DNA of 64,000 bases from JABFWF01 sp035539135. GTDB lineage: Bacteria > Pseudomonadota > Gammaproteobacteria > Xanthomonadales > Xanthomonadaceae. This document shows, in pieces, positions 53,839 through 62,513 of this stretch. The notes under the pieces were generated by a model, which saw only the letters and a program-made list of their open reading frames with translations, did no database searches and was not told the DNA's origin. The stretch is taken from contig DATLJD010000005.1 in NCBI GenBank assembly GCA_035539135.1, positions 124,001 through 188,000 on the forward strand. The letters are read 5' to 3'. The position numbers and the translations under genes were made by a program. Numbering within the stretch: the stretch's first letter is position 1; every line of letters begins with the position of its first letter.

Positions 53839-56800
53839 CCCCGGTCGCGCAGGAAGCGCGCCATCGACACGCCCTGCACCGCCGGGGCGAATTCGGCGGC
53901 GACGTCGACGAAACCGCGCATCACCGCGATCTCGCGCGGGCTGCGGTTGAGCGCGTCGCGCAGGTCCGGGTCGCAGCCTGCGCGCAGCAGGTACTGGGTG
54001 GTGCGCAGCAGGCCGTGCAGCGCGGCCAGGTGCAGCGGGCCGAAGCCGCGCGGGTCCTGCGCGTCGAGCGCGACGTCCTCGTCGAGCAGGCGCTCGACGC
54101 CGGCCAGCAGCACGTCCTCGTCCACCGCGCTGCCGGGTTCGGCGCGCGCGCCGAGCAGGAGCAGCAGCGGCGTGGCGTTGCCGGCGGCCGCGGCGTCGGC
54201 GTCGGCGCCGGCCAGCAGCAGGGTGTCGAGCAGGGCGAGCAGGCGCGGCCGCTCGCGTGCGGTGAAGCCGAACAGCGTCGCGCAGTGCAGCGGGGTCAGT
54301 CCCTGCGCGTCCTGCGCGTGCACGTTGGCGCCGGCCTGCAGCAGGCGCGCGCACACGTCCGGCAGGCCGAGCGCGGCGGCCAGCATCAGCACGGTGACTT
54401 CGCCCGGCAGGCGCTGCTCGAGGCCGGCGCCGGCGGCGAGCAGGCGGTCGACGATCTCGCCGTGGCGCATGCTCACCGCGGCCGACAGCGGGGTCGCGCC
54501 GGTGTGCGCGGCGCGCTTCGGGTCGGCGCCGCGCGCGAGTAGCAGGTCGACGGTCGCGCGATGGCCGCCGCCGGCCGCGCGCAACAGCGCGGTGCAGCCC
54601 TGGCTGTCGGTGGCGTCTACCGGCAGGCCGAGAGCGAGCAGGCGGCGCACCGCATCGGCATCGCCGGCGATCGCCGCGGCCGGCACGTCGGTCGCCTGCA
54701 GCGGGCGGCGCGGCAGCGGCCAGCCGCGCCAGTCCAGCCAGTCGGCGAGGTCGCGGCGGCCGCTGGCGAGGGCGACGCCGAGCGGGGTCTGGCCGTCGGC
54801 GGCGCGGGTGTCGGGCGAGGCGCCGCGCGCGACGAGCAGGCGCACCGCCGGTTCGCGGCCGAGCGCGGCGGCCAGGTGCAGCGCGGTCATGCCGCGGCTG
54901 TCGCGCGCTTCCAGCGCGCTGCCGCTGTCGAGCAGGCGCTCGGCCAGGCGCAGCCAGCCCAGGCGTACCGCGAGCGCCAGCGGCGGGTCGCCGGCGGGCG
55001 AGGGTGCGAACGGATCGGCGCCGCGCTCCAGCAGTTCCAGGGCGAAGGTTTCGTGGCCGCGCGCGCCCTGGTCGCCGGCGGCGCAGGCGGCGAGGAAGCG
55101 GGCGAGGCCGCCGGCGCCCGTGGGCGGCACGCCGCGCCGCAGCAGCGCCTGCAGCGCCGGCAATGCGGCCGGGCCGCGCGCGAGCAGGGCGAAGGCGGGG
55201 TTGTCGCCGCCTTGCGCGCGCGCGTCGGCGTCGGCGCCCTGCGCCAGCAGCCAGTCGATCCGGGCCGGCGAGGCGGAGACGTCCGCGTCGACCAGCAGCC
55301 GGCCGAGCTCGGCCGGCGACAGCAGCCGGGCGAGCGGGGCGAGGCCGTCGTGGGGGCCGGCGGCGAGGCCTTCGCGCAGCAGTTCGATCGGCGCGCGATC
55401 AGGCAGTTCGGCCCTTTCCTGGCCGTCGTCGGCGACCGCCGCGGGCAACGCGTAGCCGGCGTCCAGCGCCGCCACCAGCGCCCAGCGGCCGGCCTCGGCG
55501 GCGTGCTCGAGCGCGCGCTTGCCGTCGTGGTCGGCCTGTTCGGGATCGGCGCCGAGTTCGAGCAGGCGGCGCACCAGGGCCGGCGACGGTGCCTCCGCGC
55601 GGCACACCAGGGCGAGCGCGCCGCGGCCATCGGCGTCCACCGCGGCGAGGTCGGCGCCGGCGGCGACCAGCGCCTCGATCGCAGGCGCGGACGCGCCGCG
55701 CGCGGCCTCCAGCAGCGGCGTGCGGCCATCGGCATCGGCGGCCTGCACGTCGGCGCCGGCGCCCAGCACCACGCCGAGGATCTCGGCGTTGCCGGCCAGC
55801 GCGGCCTCGTGCAGCGCGCTGCGGCCGCGCGCGTCGCGGGCGTCGGCGCGCGCCTTGTGCTTGAGCAGCAGTTGCACGCCGGCCGGGTCGTCCTCGTCGC
55901 CGCCGGCCGCGGCCAGCAGCGCCGGGCTGGCGCCCTCGGGCTCGGGCTTCGCGCCGCGCTCGAGCAGGAAGCGCGCCAGCCGCCAGTTGCCGCTGGCGCA
56001 GGCCATGCCGAGCGGGGTCACCCCGTCGGCGTTGACCGCGTCGAGTTCGGCCGCGGCGTCGCGCAGCAGCGCGGCGACGCCCGGGTCGGAGCTGCGCGCG
56101 GCGTGGTGCAGCGGGGTGTTGCCCTCGGCGTCCGGCGCGCGCGGGTCGGCGCCGTTGGCGAGCAGGGTCATCACCGCTTCCGGGCGTCCGTGCCAGCTGT
56201 CGCGGGTCGCGGCCAGCAGCGGCGTCATCCCGGCGTGCGCCGTGTTGACGTCGACCCCGGCGGCGATCAGCGCGCGCAGCAGGCGCAGGTCGGGCAACAC
56301 CGCGGCCAGCACGGGCAGCGCGCGCTGGTCGCGTTCGCCGGGCGGCGGCAGGGCGTGCGGGTCGGCGCCGGCCTCCATCAACGCCAGCGCGCGGTCGACG
56401 CGGCCGCTGCGCGCGGCGGCGTACAGGGCGGCAGCGAGATCCTCGCCGGCGTCGTCGGCGTCGGCGTCATGAGTGTCGTCCGCGGCCAGCGCGGCCTCGT
56501 CGAAAGCTGGCAACGAGAGCGCTTCCGCCGGCGCGATCCGCTGCAGCAGCCAGTGCGCCAGCGGCCAGCCGGCGGCCATGCCCAGCGCGAGCCCCCACCG
56601 CGCCGGCGGCGGCAGCAATCCGGGCCAGGCCAGCAGCAGCACCGAGCCGGCGACCACCGCGACCAGCATCCCCGCGCCGAGGCCGCGCCAACTGCCGGCG
56701 TCGAGCGACGCCAGTGCCTGCCAGTGCGTGGCCAGCGCACCGCCCTCGCGTTCCTGCGCTTGCCACAGCGGCCACAGCCGCCACAGGCCGACCAGCGCGA

Positions 56801-57101
56801 GGCCGCAGGCCAGGCTCAGCGCCAGCGCGCTGCCGAGGCCGCCGCCTGCCAGCAGCGACACCAGCGGCCAGGCGACCAGCGCCGCCACCGCCGCCAGTGC
56901 CCCGCCCCACAACAGCAGCAGGCCGCGGAAATCCTGCAGGCGCGCGCCCGCGTGCGGCCGCAGCGCGCGCGCGAAGGCGGCCTGCGCCAGCCAGCCGGCG
57001 ATCGCCGCGAGCACGCCGCCGAAGCCCGCCGTTCCGGCCAGGGCGAAGCCCGCCGCCCACGCGGTCAGTCGCGGCCCGCGGCCCGCGCGCGACTCAGGCA
57101 T
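53835..57101 (-). CDS. Very large membrane-anchored ankyrin-repeat protein (1088 aa)
   Basis: Residues 1-190 hold about five hydrophobic helices (LLLLWGGALAAVAALVAWPL, GMLVAVVAGSVLLLAWPGLL among others). The rest, from about 225 to 1075, is a series of roughly 20 ankyrin units with cores such as GNTPLHHAARSSDPGVAALL, GMTALHLAAALGREPAVRLL and GLTPLHCATLFG, so the long arm faces one side of the inner membrane. A set of degenerate units lies in the middle. It overlaps the YcgL gene upstream by 8 bases and shares a CTAG with the antiporter. Ankyrin arms bind proteins; the partner is unknown. Confidence 0.93.
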   Translation of the reverse strand: MPESRAGRGPRLTAWAAGFALAGTAGFGGVLAAIAGWLAQAAFARALRPHAGARLQDFRGLLLLWGGALAAVAALVAWPLVSLLAGGGLGSALALSLACGLALVGLWRLWPLWQAQEREGGALATHWQALASLDAGSWRGLGAGMLVAVVAGSVLLLAWPGLLPPPARWGLALGMAAGWPLAHWLLQRIAPAEALSLPAFDEAALAADDTHDADADDAGEDLAAALYAAARSGRVDRALALMEAGADPHALPPPGERDQRALPVLAAVLPDLRLLRALIAAGVDVNTAHAGMTPLLAATRDSWHGRPEAVMTLLANGADPRAPDAEGNTPLHHAARSSDPGVAALLRDAAAELDAVNADGVTPLGMACASGNWRLARFLLERGAKPEPEGASPALLAAAGGDEDDPAGVQLLLKHKARADARDARGRSALHEAALAGNAEILGVVLGAGADVQAADADGRTPLLEAARGASAPAIEALVAAGADLAAVDADGRGALALVCRAEAPSPALVRRLLELGADPEQADHDGKRALEHAAEAGRWALVAALDAGYALPAAVADDGQERAELPDRAPIELLREGLAAGPHDGLAPLARLLSPAELGRLLVDADVSASPARIDWLLAQGADADARAQGGDNPAFALLARGPAALPALQALLRRGVPPTGAGGLARFLAACAAGDQGARGHETFALELLERGADPFAPSPAGDPPLALAVRLGWLRLAERLLDSGSALEARDSRGMTALHLAAALGREPAVRLLVARGASPDTRAADGQTPLGVALASGRRDLADWLDWRGWPLPRRPLQATDVPAAAIAGDADAVRRLLALGLPVDATDSQGCTALLRAAGGGHRATVDLLLARGADPKRAAHTGATPLSAAVSMRHGEIVDRLLAAGAGLEQRLPGEVTVLMLAAALGLPDVCARLLQAGANVHAQDAQGLTPLHCATLFGFTARERPRLLALLDTLLLAGADADAAAAGNATPLLLLLGARAEPGSAVDEDVLLAGVERLLDEDVALDAQDPRGFGPLHLAALHGLLRTTQYLLRAGCDPDLRDALNRSPREIAVMRGFVDVAAEFAPAVQGVSMARFLRDRG

Positions 57102-57366
57102 CCGTCCCCCAGTCGCCGGTGAGCGGATCGCCGGCCTGCGAGGGCGGCAATTGCAGGTGGAAGCCGTGCGCGGCCAGGTGCGCGCGCACCGCCGCCGGGT
57201 CCTCGCGGGCGAGCCGCCGCTCCGGGGTCAGCGCGACCTCGAGCACGAACTGCAGCCGCCCGAGCGCCGCGCGCATGGCGGACGGCACGCAGTCGAAGTC
57301 GTCGCGGCGCGCGAGGTAGACGTAGGTATCGGCCTTGCGCAGGCTCTTGTAGACGTAGGCGTGCAT
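57094..57366 (-). CDS. YcgL domain protein
   Basis: A 90-residue protein of the YcgL family. The N-terminus MHAYVYKSLRKADTYVYLAR and the later LGRLQFVLEVALTPERRLA match. The fold is known from a structure but no function is proven. It has an ATG at 57366 and overlaps the ankyrin gene by 8 bases, which suggests joint translation. Upstream is the cydB homologue on the same strand with 79 bases between. Confidence 0.9.
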   Translation of the reverse strand: MHAYVYKSLRKADTYVYLARRDDFDCVPSAMRAALGRLQFVLEVALTPERRLAREDPAAVRAHLAAHGFHLQLPPSQAGDPLTGDWGTDA

Positions 57367-57445
57367 CGCGGGTCCGGGCGGAACCCGATGATTGTGTCGG
57401 AAATCGCCCGCGCCGTGGGAGCGGCGTGAAGGTGAATGCGCGCCC

Positions 57446-58459
57446 TCAGTGATAACCCGCGTCGGCCGCGACCTTGCCGCGGAACACCGAGTACGACCAC
57501 CATGTGTAGCCGAGGATCGCCGGCAGCAGGATCACGATGCCGACTCCGAGGAAGATCTGCGACGAGGGCGAGGAGGCCGCGTCCCAGATGCTCAGGTCGG
57601 GCGGCACGATGTTCGGCCAGATGCCGATCACCAGCCCGGCGAAGCCCAGCGCGAAGAAGCTGAGCGACAGCAGGAACGGCATCGCGTCGCGCCCTTCGCG
57701 CATCGCCGCGCGCCACAGCGCGAAGGCGTTGGCCAGCGCCAGCAGCGGCACCGGCGACAGCCACCAGAAGTGCCCGCTCTCGAACCAGCGCGCCATGATC
57801 CGCGAGTCCAGGAACGGCAGCCACGCGCTGACCAGGCCCATGAAGGCGACCACCACCAGCACCAGCGGCCGGGCCAGGGTGCGCGCCGTCTTCTGCAGCG
57901 GCCCCTCGGTCTTGAGGATCAGCCAGGCGCTGCCGAGCAGCGCGTAGCCGAACACCAGCGCCACCCCGGTCAGCATCGCGAACGGGCTGAACCAGCTGAA
58001 CGCACCGCCGAGGTAGCGCCCCCCTTCCAGCGGCAGGCCCTCGACCAGCGCGCCGAGGATCACGCCCTGCGCGAACGCGACCACGATCGAGCCGAGCGAG
58101 AACGCCGCGCCCCAGAAGCGCCGCCCGCGCGTCGCCTTGAAGCGGAACTCGAAGGCGACGCCGCGGAAGATCAGCGCGATCAGCATCATCAGCACCGGCA
58201 GGTACAGCGCCGACAGCACCAGCGCGTAGGCGCGCGGGAACGCGGCCAGCAGGCCGGCGCCGCCGAGCACCAGCCAGGTCTCGTTGCCGTCCCAGATCGG
58301 CGCCGCGGTGTTCATCATCTGGTCGAGCTGGGCGCCGTCCTCGGCGAACGGCGCGAGGATGCCGAGCCCGAGCACGAAGCCGTCCAGCAGCACGTACATC
58401 AGCACGCCGAAGCCGATCACGCCGAACCACAGCACCGGCAGCACCGTCGCGAGGTCCAT
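57446..58459 (-). CDS. cydB: Cyanide-insensitive bd-type quinol oxidase subunit II
   Basis: A 337-residue subunit II of a bd-family quinol oxidase. DLATVLPVLWFGVIGFGVLM is the opening and MNTAAPIWDGNETWLVLGGA is the hallmark near 50-68; about eight helices follow. RBS AGGAGGTGTGAGC precedes the ATG at 58459. It is 3 bases after cydA, so the two subunits are made together. The last residues (VFRGKVAADAGYH) are conserved in CioB. No CydX-like short gene is visible downstream. Confidence 0.95.
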   Translation of the reverse strand: MDLATVLPVLWFGVIGFGVLMYVLLDGFVLGLGILAPFAEDGAQLDQMMNTAAPIWDGNETWLVLGGAGLLAAFPRAYALVLSALYLPVLMMLIALIFRGVAFEFRFKATRGRRFWGAAFSLGSIVVAFAQGVILGALVEGLPLEGGRYLGGAFSWFSPFAMLTGVALVFGYALLGSAWLILKTEGPLQKTARTLARPLVLVVVAFMGLVSAWLPFLDSRIMARWFESGHFWWLSPVPLLALANAFALWRAAMREGRDAMPFLLSLSFFALGFAGLVIGIWPNIVPPDLSIWDAASSPSSQIFLGVGIVILLPAILGYTWWSYSVFRGKVAADAGYH

Positions 58460-58461
58460 GC

Positions 58462-59883
58462 TCACACCTCCTCCGCGCCGCGCGGGGGCGCATCCACCGG
58501 CAGGTCCGGCAGCGACAGCGGCCGCGCCGGCGTCTTCTCGCCGCCGCGGGTGTCCTTGGGCGGCTGCCTGACCGGCCCGACCAGCAGCAGCTTGCGCAGG
58601 TACCAGATGCCGGCGCCGAAGATCACCGCGTAGGCGGCCGCGTACACGATCAGCGAGGACAGCACCGCGGCCGCGGCGATGTTCGGGCTGACCGCCTCGC
58701 TGGTGCGCAGCAGGCCGTAGACGACATAGGGCTGGCGGCCGATCTCGACCACGTACCAGCCCGCGAGCAGGGCGACGAAGCCGGCCGGGCTCAGCCAGCG
58801 CCAGCCGTCGAGCCACCAGCGCGAGCTGGCCAGCGTGCCGCGCCGCCACGCCCACAGCGAGCCCCAGGCCAGCACGAGCATCAGCACGCCGAGCCCGACC
58901 ATCACCCGGAACGCCCAGAACACCGGCGCCACCGGCGGCCGCTCGTGCGGCGGCACCGCGGTCAGCGGCTGGATCGTGCCGTTCCAGTCGTGCTTGAGGA
59001 TCAGCCCGCCCAGGCGCGGCACCGCGACTTCGTAATGGTTGGTCTCGGCATCCTGGTCGGGCAGGCCGAACAGCACCAGCGGCGTGCCCGTGCCGGGCGC
59101 GGCGTCGTGCCAGTGCGCCTCGATCGCGGCGAGCTTGACCGGCTGGTGCTCGCCGACGTTGAGCCCATGCAGGTCGCCGGCGACGATCTGCAGCGGCACC
59201 GCGATCGCCGCGAATGCGACCGCGTGTTTCAGCATCCGCACGCCCGCCGCCTGGTGCACGCCGCGCCGCAGGTACCACGCGCTGACGCCGCCGATCACGA
59301 AGCAGGTGGTGATGAACGCTGCCAGCACCATGTGCGCGAGCCGGTACGGGAACGACGGGTTGAACACGATCGCCCACCAGTCCTCCGGCACGAAGAAGCC
59401 GTTGGCGTCGATCGCATAGCCCTGCGGCGTCTGCATCCAGCTGTTCGCCGAGATGATCCAGAAGGTCGAGATCAGGGTGCCGAGCGCGACCATGCAGGTG
59501 GCGAAGAAATGCAGGCGGTCGGAGACCTTGCGCCAGCCGAACAGCATCACGCCGAGGAACGTCGCCTCGAGGAAGAACGCGGTCAGCACTTCGTAGGACA
59601 GCAGCGGACCGAGGATGTTGCCGGCGCGCTCGCTCAACACCGCCCAGTTGGTGCCGAACTGGAAGCTCATCACGATCCCCGACACCACGCCCATGCCGAA
59701 CGAGACCGCGAAAATTTTCAGCCAGAAGAAATAGAGGTCGCGCCAGAGGTCGTCGCGGGTGCGCAGCCAGCGCCACTCGATGAAGGCCAGCCAGTTGGCG
59801 AGGCCGATGGTGAACGCGGGGAACAGGATGTGGAAGGAGATGACGAACCCGAACTGGATCCGCGAGAGCAGCAGTGCATCCAA
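58462..59883 (-). CDS. cydA: Cyanide-insensitive bd-type quinol oxidase subunit I
   Basis: A 473-residue subunit I carrying hemes b558, b595 and d. The heme-ligand helix SFHILFPAFTIG, GMGVVSGIVMSFQFGTNWA and EIGRQPYVVYGLLRTSEAVS are present. The Q-loop is short (no long insert), which marks the CioA type found in Pseudomonas and xanthomonads. The start is TTG at 59883, preceded by GGAGGCGCCGCA; no ATG is available. It is divergent from the S9 peptidase across 232 bases. Acts as an alternative terminal oxidase beside the aa3 enzyme in this window. Confidence 0.95.
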   Translation of the reverse strand: MDALLLSRIQFGFVISFHILFPAFTIGLANWLAFIEWRWLRTRDDLWRDLYFFWLKIFAVSFGMGVVSGIVMSFQFGTNWAVLSERAGNILGPLLSYEVLTAFFLEATFLGVMLFGWRKVSDRLHFFATCMVALGTLISTFWIISANSWMQTPQGYAIDANGFFVPEDWWAIVFNPSFPYRLAHMVLAAFITTCFVIGGVSAWYLRRGVHQAAGVRMLKHAVAFAAIAVPLQIVAGDLHGLNVGEHQPVKLAAIEAHWHDAAPGTGTPLVLFGLPDQDAETNHYEVAVPRLGGLILKHDWNGTIQPLTAVPPHERPPVAPVFWAFRVMVGLGVLMLVLAWGSLWAWRRGTLASSRWWLDGWRWLSPAGFVALLAGWYVVEIGRQPYVVYGLLRTSEAVSPNIAAAAVLSSLIVYAAAYAVIFGAGIWYLRKLLLVGPVRQPPKDTRGGEKTPARPLSLPDLPVDAPPRGAEEV

Positions 59884-60115
59884 TGCGGCGCCTCCGCGGC
59901 GCGCGGGGGAGCGCCGCGCCCGATATTGTGCGCCCGTTCGCGCGGCGCCGTGCGAACGCGGCATTGACGCCTCGGGCAGGCGGCGCCGGAAGGAGGGTGG
60001 CACATCCACCGCCGCCGCCCGGTCGCCGCGCCGTCGCGCACGCGTGACCTTCGGCCGCGTCCGCGCCGGTTGCGGGCTGCTACCCTGCGTCCGTTTGCCT
60101 GCCGGGGACCCGCCG

Positions 60116-62485
60116 ATGCGCCGCCTGCTTCCGCTCTGCCTGTTGTTGCTGCCCCTCTCCGTCGCGGCCCAGTCGGCGCCGCCGCTGACCCTGGCGCAGG
60201 TGATGGCCGACCCCGACTGGATCGGCAACGGCGTGGAGGACGCGTGGTGGGCCTGGGACGGGCGCAGCGTCGAGTACACGGTCAAGCGCGACGGCGCGAC
60301 CATCCGCGACACTTGGCGGCAGCCGCTGGACGGCGCGGCAACGCGCGTGGACGGCGCGCAGCGCGCCACCCTCGACGCCGGCGATCCCGCCTACGACGCC
60401 GCGCGCCGGCGCATGGCCTTCGTCCGCAACGGCGACGTGTTCGTGCGCGACCTCGGCACCGGCGCGCTGACCCAGCTCACCCGCAGCAACGACGAGGAGG
60501 CGCTGCCGCAGTGGGGCCGCGACGGCGGCCTGGTCTGGCGCGTGGGCAACGACTGGTACCGCTGGACCGCGCAGGGCGGCGTGCAGCAGGCGGCGCTGCT
60601 CAAGGCGGAGAAGGATCCGGCCGCACCGCCGGAGGACGACGCCCTGCGCGCGCACCAGTTGCGCCTGCTCGAGACCCTGCGCGCCGACCGCGCGCGCCGC
60701 GACGCCGCGCGCGCGCAGCACGAGGACTGGCGGCGCGCCGACCCGAGCCGCGCGCCGGCGCCCGTTTACCTCGGCGACGAGGTCGAGATCGCCGACAGCG
60801 CGCTCTCGCCCGACGGCCGCTGGCTGCTGGTCGTGACGACCGCCAAGGGCGCCGACGGCGGCCAGGAAACCAAGCTGCCGCACTACGTCACCGAATCCGG
60901 CTACCAGGAGCCCGAGGAAGGCCGCACCCTGGTCGGCCGCAACCCGCCGCTGCCGCACGCGCTGTGGCTGGTCGACATGCGCGACGGCAAGCCGCGCCAG
61001 CTGACGTTCGACGCCCTGCCCGGCATCCACGACGATCCGCTGGCGGCGCTGCGCAAGGCGGCGAAGCAGGCGCCGCTCGAAGGCGAGCGCGCGGTGCGGG
61101 TGGAGACCGACGGCGACGGCACCGGCCCGGCGATCCACTGGAGCGACGATGGCGCCAACGTCGCCGTGCTGCTGCGCGCGGTCGACAACAAGGACCGCTG
61201 GATCGCCACCGTCGACCTGGCCACGGGCGCGCTGCGGCCGCGCCATCGCCTGCACGACGACGCCTGGATCAACTGGAACTACAACGATTTCGGCTGGATG
61301 GCGGACGGCCGCACCCTGTGGTTCCTGTCCGAGGAGACCGGCTACTCGCAGCTGTACGCGCTGGATGTCGCCGGCAACGGCAAGCCGCGCGCGCTGACCA
61401 GCGGGCGCTGGGAAGCGTCCTCGCCGCGTCTGTCCGCCGACGGCCGCGCGTTCTATTTCCTCTGCAACCGCAAGTGGCCGGGCGACTACGAGGTGTGCGC
61501 GGTGGACGCGGCCGGCGGCGCCGTGCGCGAAGTGACCGCGCTCGACGGCGTCGAGGGCTTCAGCGTCTCGCCCGACGGCCGCGCGCTGCTGGTGCGCTAC
61601 TCGCGCAGCTACCTGCCGGCCCAGCTCGCGGTGGTTCCCGCCGCCGGCGGCGACGCGCGCGTGCTTACCGACACCCGCACCGCGCAGTTCAAGGCGATCG
61701 ACTGGATCCAGCCGGAAATCGTGCAGGTGCCGAGCAAGCACGGCGCCGGCACCGTCTGGGGCAAGTTCTACGGGCCGAAGGCGCTGGAGCCGGGCCGCAA
61801 GTACCCGGTCGTCCTGTTCGTGCATGGCGCCGGCTACCTGCAGAACGTGCACGCGCGCTACCCGACCTACTTCCGCGAGCAGATGTTCCACAACCTGCTG
61901 GTGCGGCACGGCTACCTGGTGCTCGACCTCGACTACCGCGCGAGCGAGGGCTACGGCCGCGACTGGCGCACCGCGATCTACCGCAATATGGGCCACCCCG
62001 AGCTCGAGGACTACCTCGACGGCCTCGACTGGCTGGTCGCGAACAAGCAGGGCGACCGCGGCCACGCCGGCATCTACGGCGGCAGCTACGGCGGCTTCAT
62101 GACCTTCATGGCGCTGTTCCGCGCGCCGGGCGTGTTCCAGGCCGGCGCCGCGCTGCGGCCGGTGTCGGACTGGGCGAAGTACAACCACGAATACACGTCC
62201 AACATCCTCAACACGCCGGAACTCGATCCGGAGGCGTACAAGCGCTCCTCGCCGATCGAGTACGCCGCGGGCCTGCAGGACCACCTGCTGATCGCGCACG
62301 GCATGATCGACGACAACGTGTTCTTCCAGGACTCGGTCGAGATGACCCAGAAGCTGATCGAACTGCGCAAGGACAAGTGGTCGATCGCGCCGTACCCGCT
62401 GGAGCGCCACGCGTTCGCCCACCCGGACGCGTGGTACGACGAGTACCGGCGGATCTTCGAGTTGTTCGAGGCGACGCTGAAGTGA
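60116..62485 (+). CDS. Secreted prolyl-oligopeptidase-family (S9) peptidase
   Basis: A 789-residue exported serine peptidase. The signal peptide is MRRLLPLCLLLLPLSVAAQ, then a long beta-propeller domain to about 530 containing repeated SPDGRWLLV, SDDGANVAVL and SADGRAFYFL blades. The alpha/beta hydrolase domain carries the triad Ser657 in GGSYGGF, an aspartate near 732 in HGMIDDN and His765 in ERHAF. This is a DPP IV-like layout; a dipeptidyl or oligopeptidyl role cannot be separated from sequence. ATG at 60116. It is followed after 28 bases by the phosphoethanolamine transferase. Confidence 0.93.
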   Translation: MRRLLPLCLLLLPLSVAAQSAPPLTLAQVMADPDWIGNGVEDAWWAWDGRSVEYTVKRDGATIRDTWRQPLDGAATRVDGAQRATLDAGDPAYDAARRRMAFVRNGDVFVRDLGTGALTQLTRSNDEEALPQWGRDGGLVWRVGNDWYRWTAQGGVQQAALLKAEKDPAAPPEDDALRAHQLRLLETLRADRARRDAARAQHEDWRRADPSRAPAPVYLGDEVEIADSALSPDGRWLLVVTTAKGADGGQETKLPHYVTESGYQEPEEGRTLVGRNPPLPHALWLVDMRDGKPRQLTFDALPGIHDDPLAALRKAAKQAPLEGERAVRVETDGDGTGPAIHWSDDGANVAVLLRAVDNKDRWIATVDLATGALRPRHRLHDDAWINWNYNDFGWMADGRTLWFLSEETGYSQLYALDVAGNGKPRALTSGRWEASSPRLSADGRAFYFLCNRKWPGDYEVCAVDAAGGAVREVTALDGVEGFSVSPDGRALLVRYSRSYLPAQLAVVPAAGGDARVLTDTRTAQFKAIDWIQPEIVQVPSKHGAGTVWGKFYGPKALEPGRKYPVVLFVHGAGYLQNVHARYPTYFREQMFHNLLVRHGYLVLDLDYRASEGYGRDWRTAIYRNMGHPELEDYLDGLDWLVANKQGDRGHAGIYGGSYGGFMTFMALFRAPGVFQAGAALRPVSDWAKYNHEYTSNILNTPELDPEAYKRSSPIEYAAGLQDHLLIAHGMIDDNVFFQDSVEMTQKLIELRKDKWSIAPYPLERHAFAHPDAWYDEYRRIFELFEATLK

Positions 62486-62513
62486 GCCGGCGCGCGTCGC
62501 CGGCGCGGCGCGG

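Noticed and set aside
53835..57101. Polymorphic toxin or effector reading of the ankyrin protein
   Set aside because: It has membrane helices and ankyrin units only. No toxin domain, secretion signal or immunity-like neighbour was seen.
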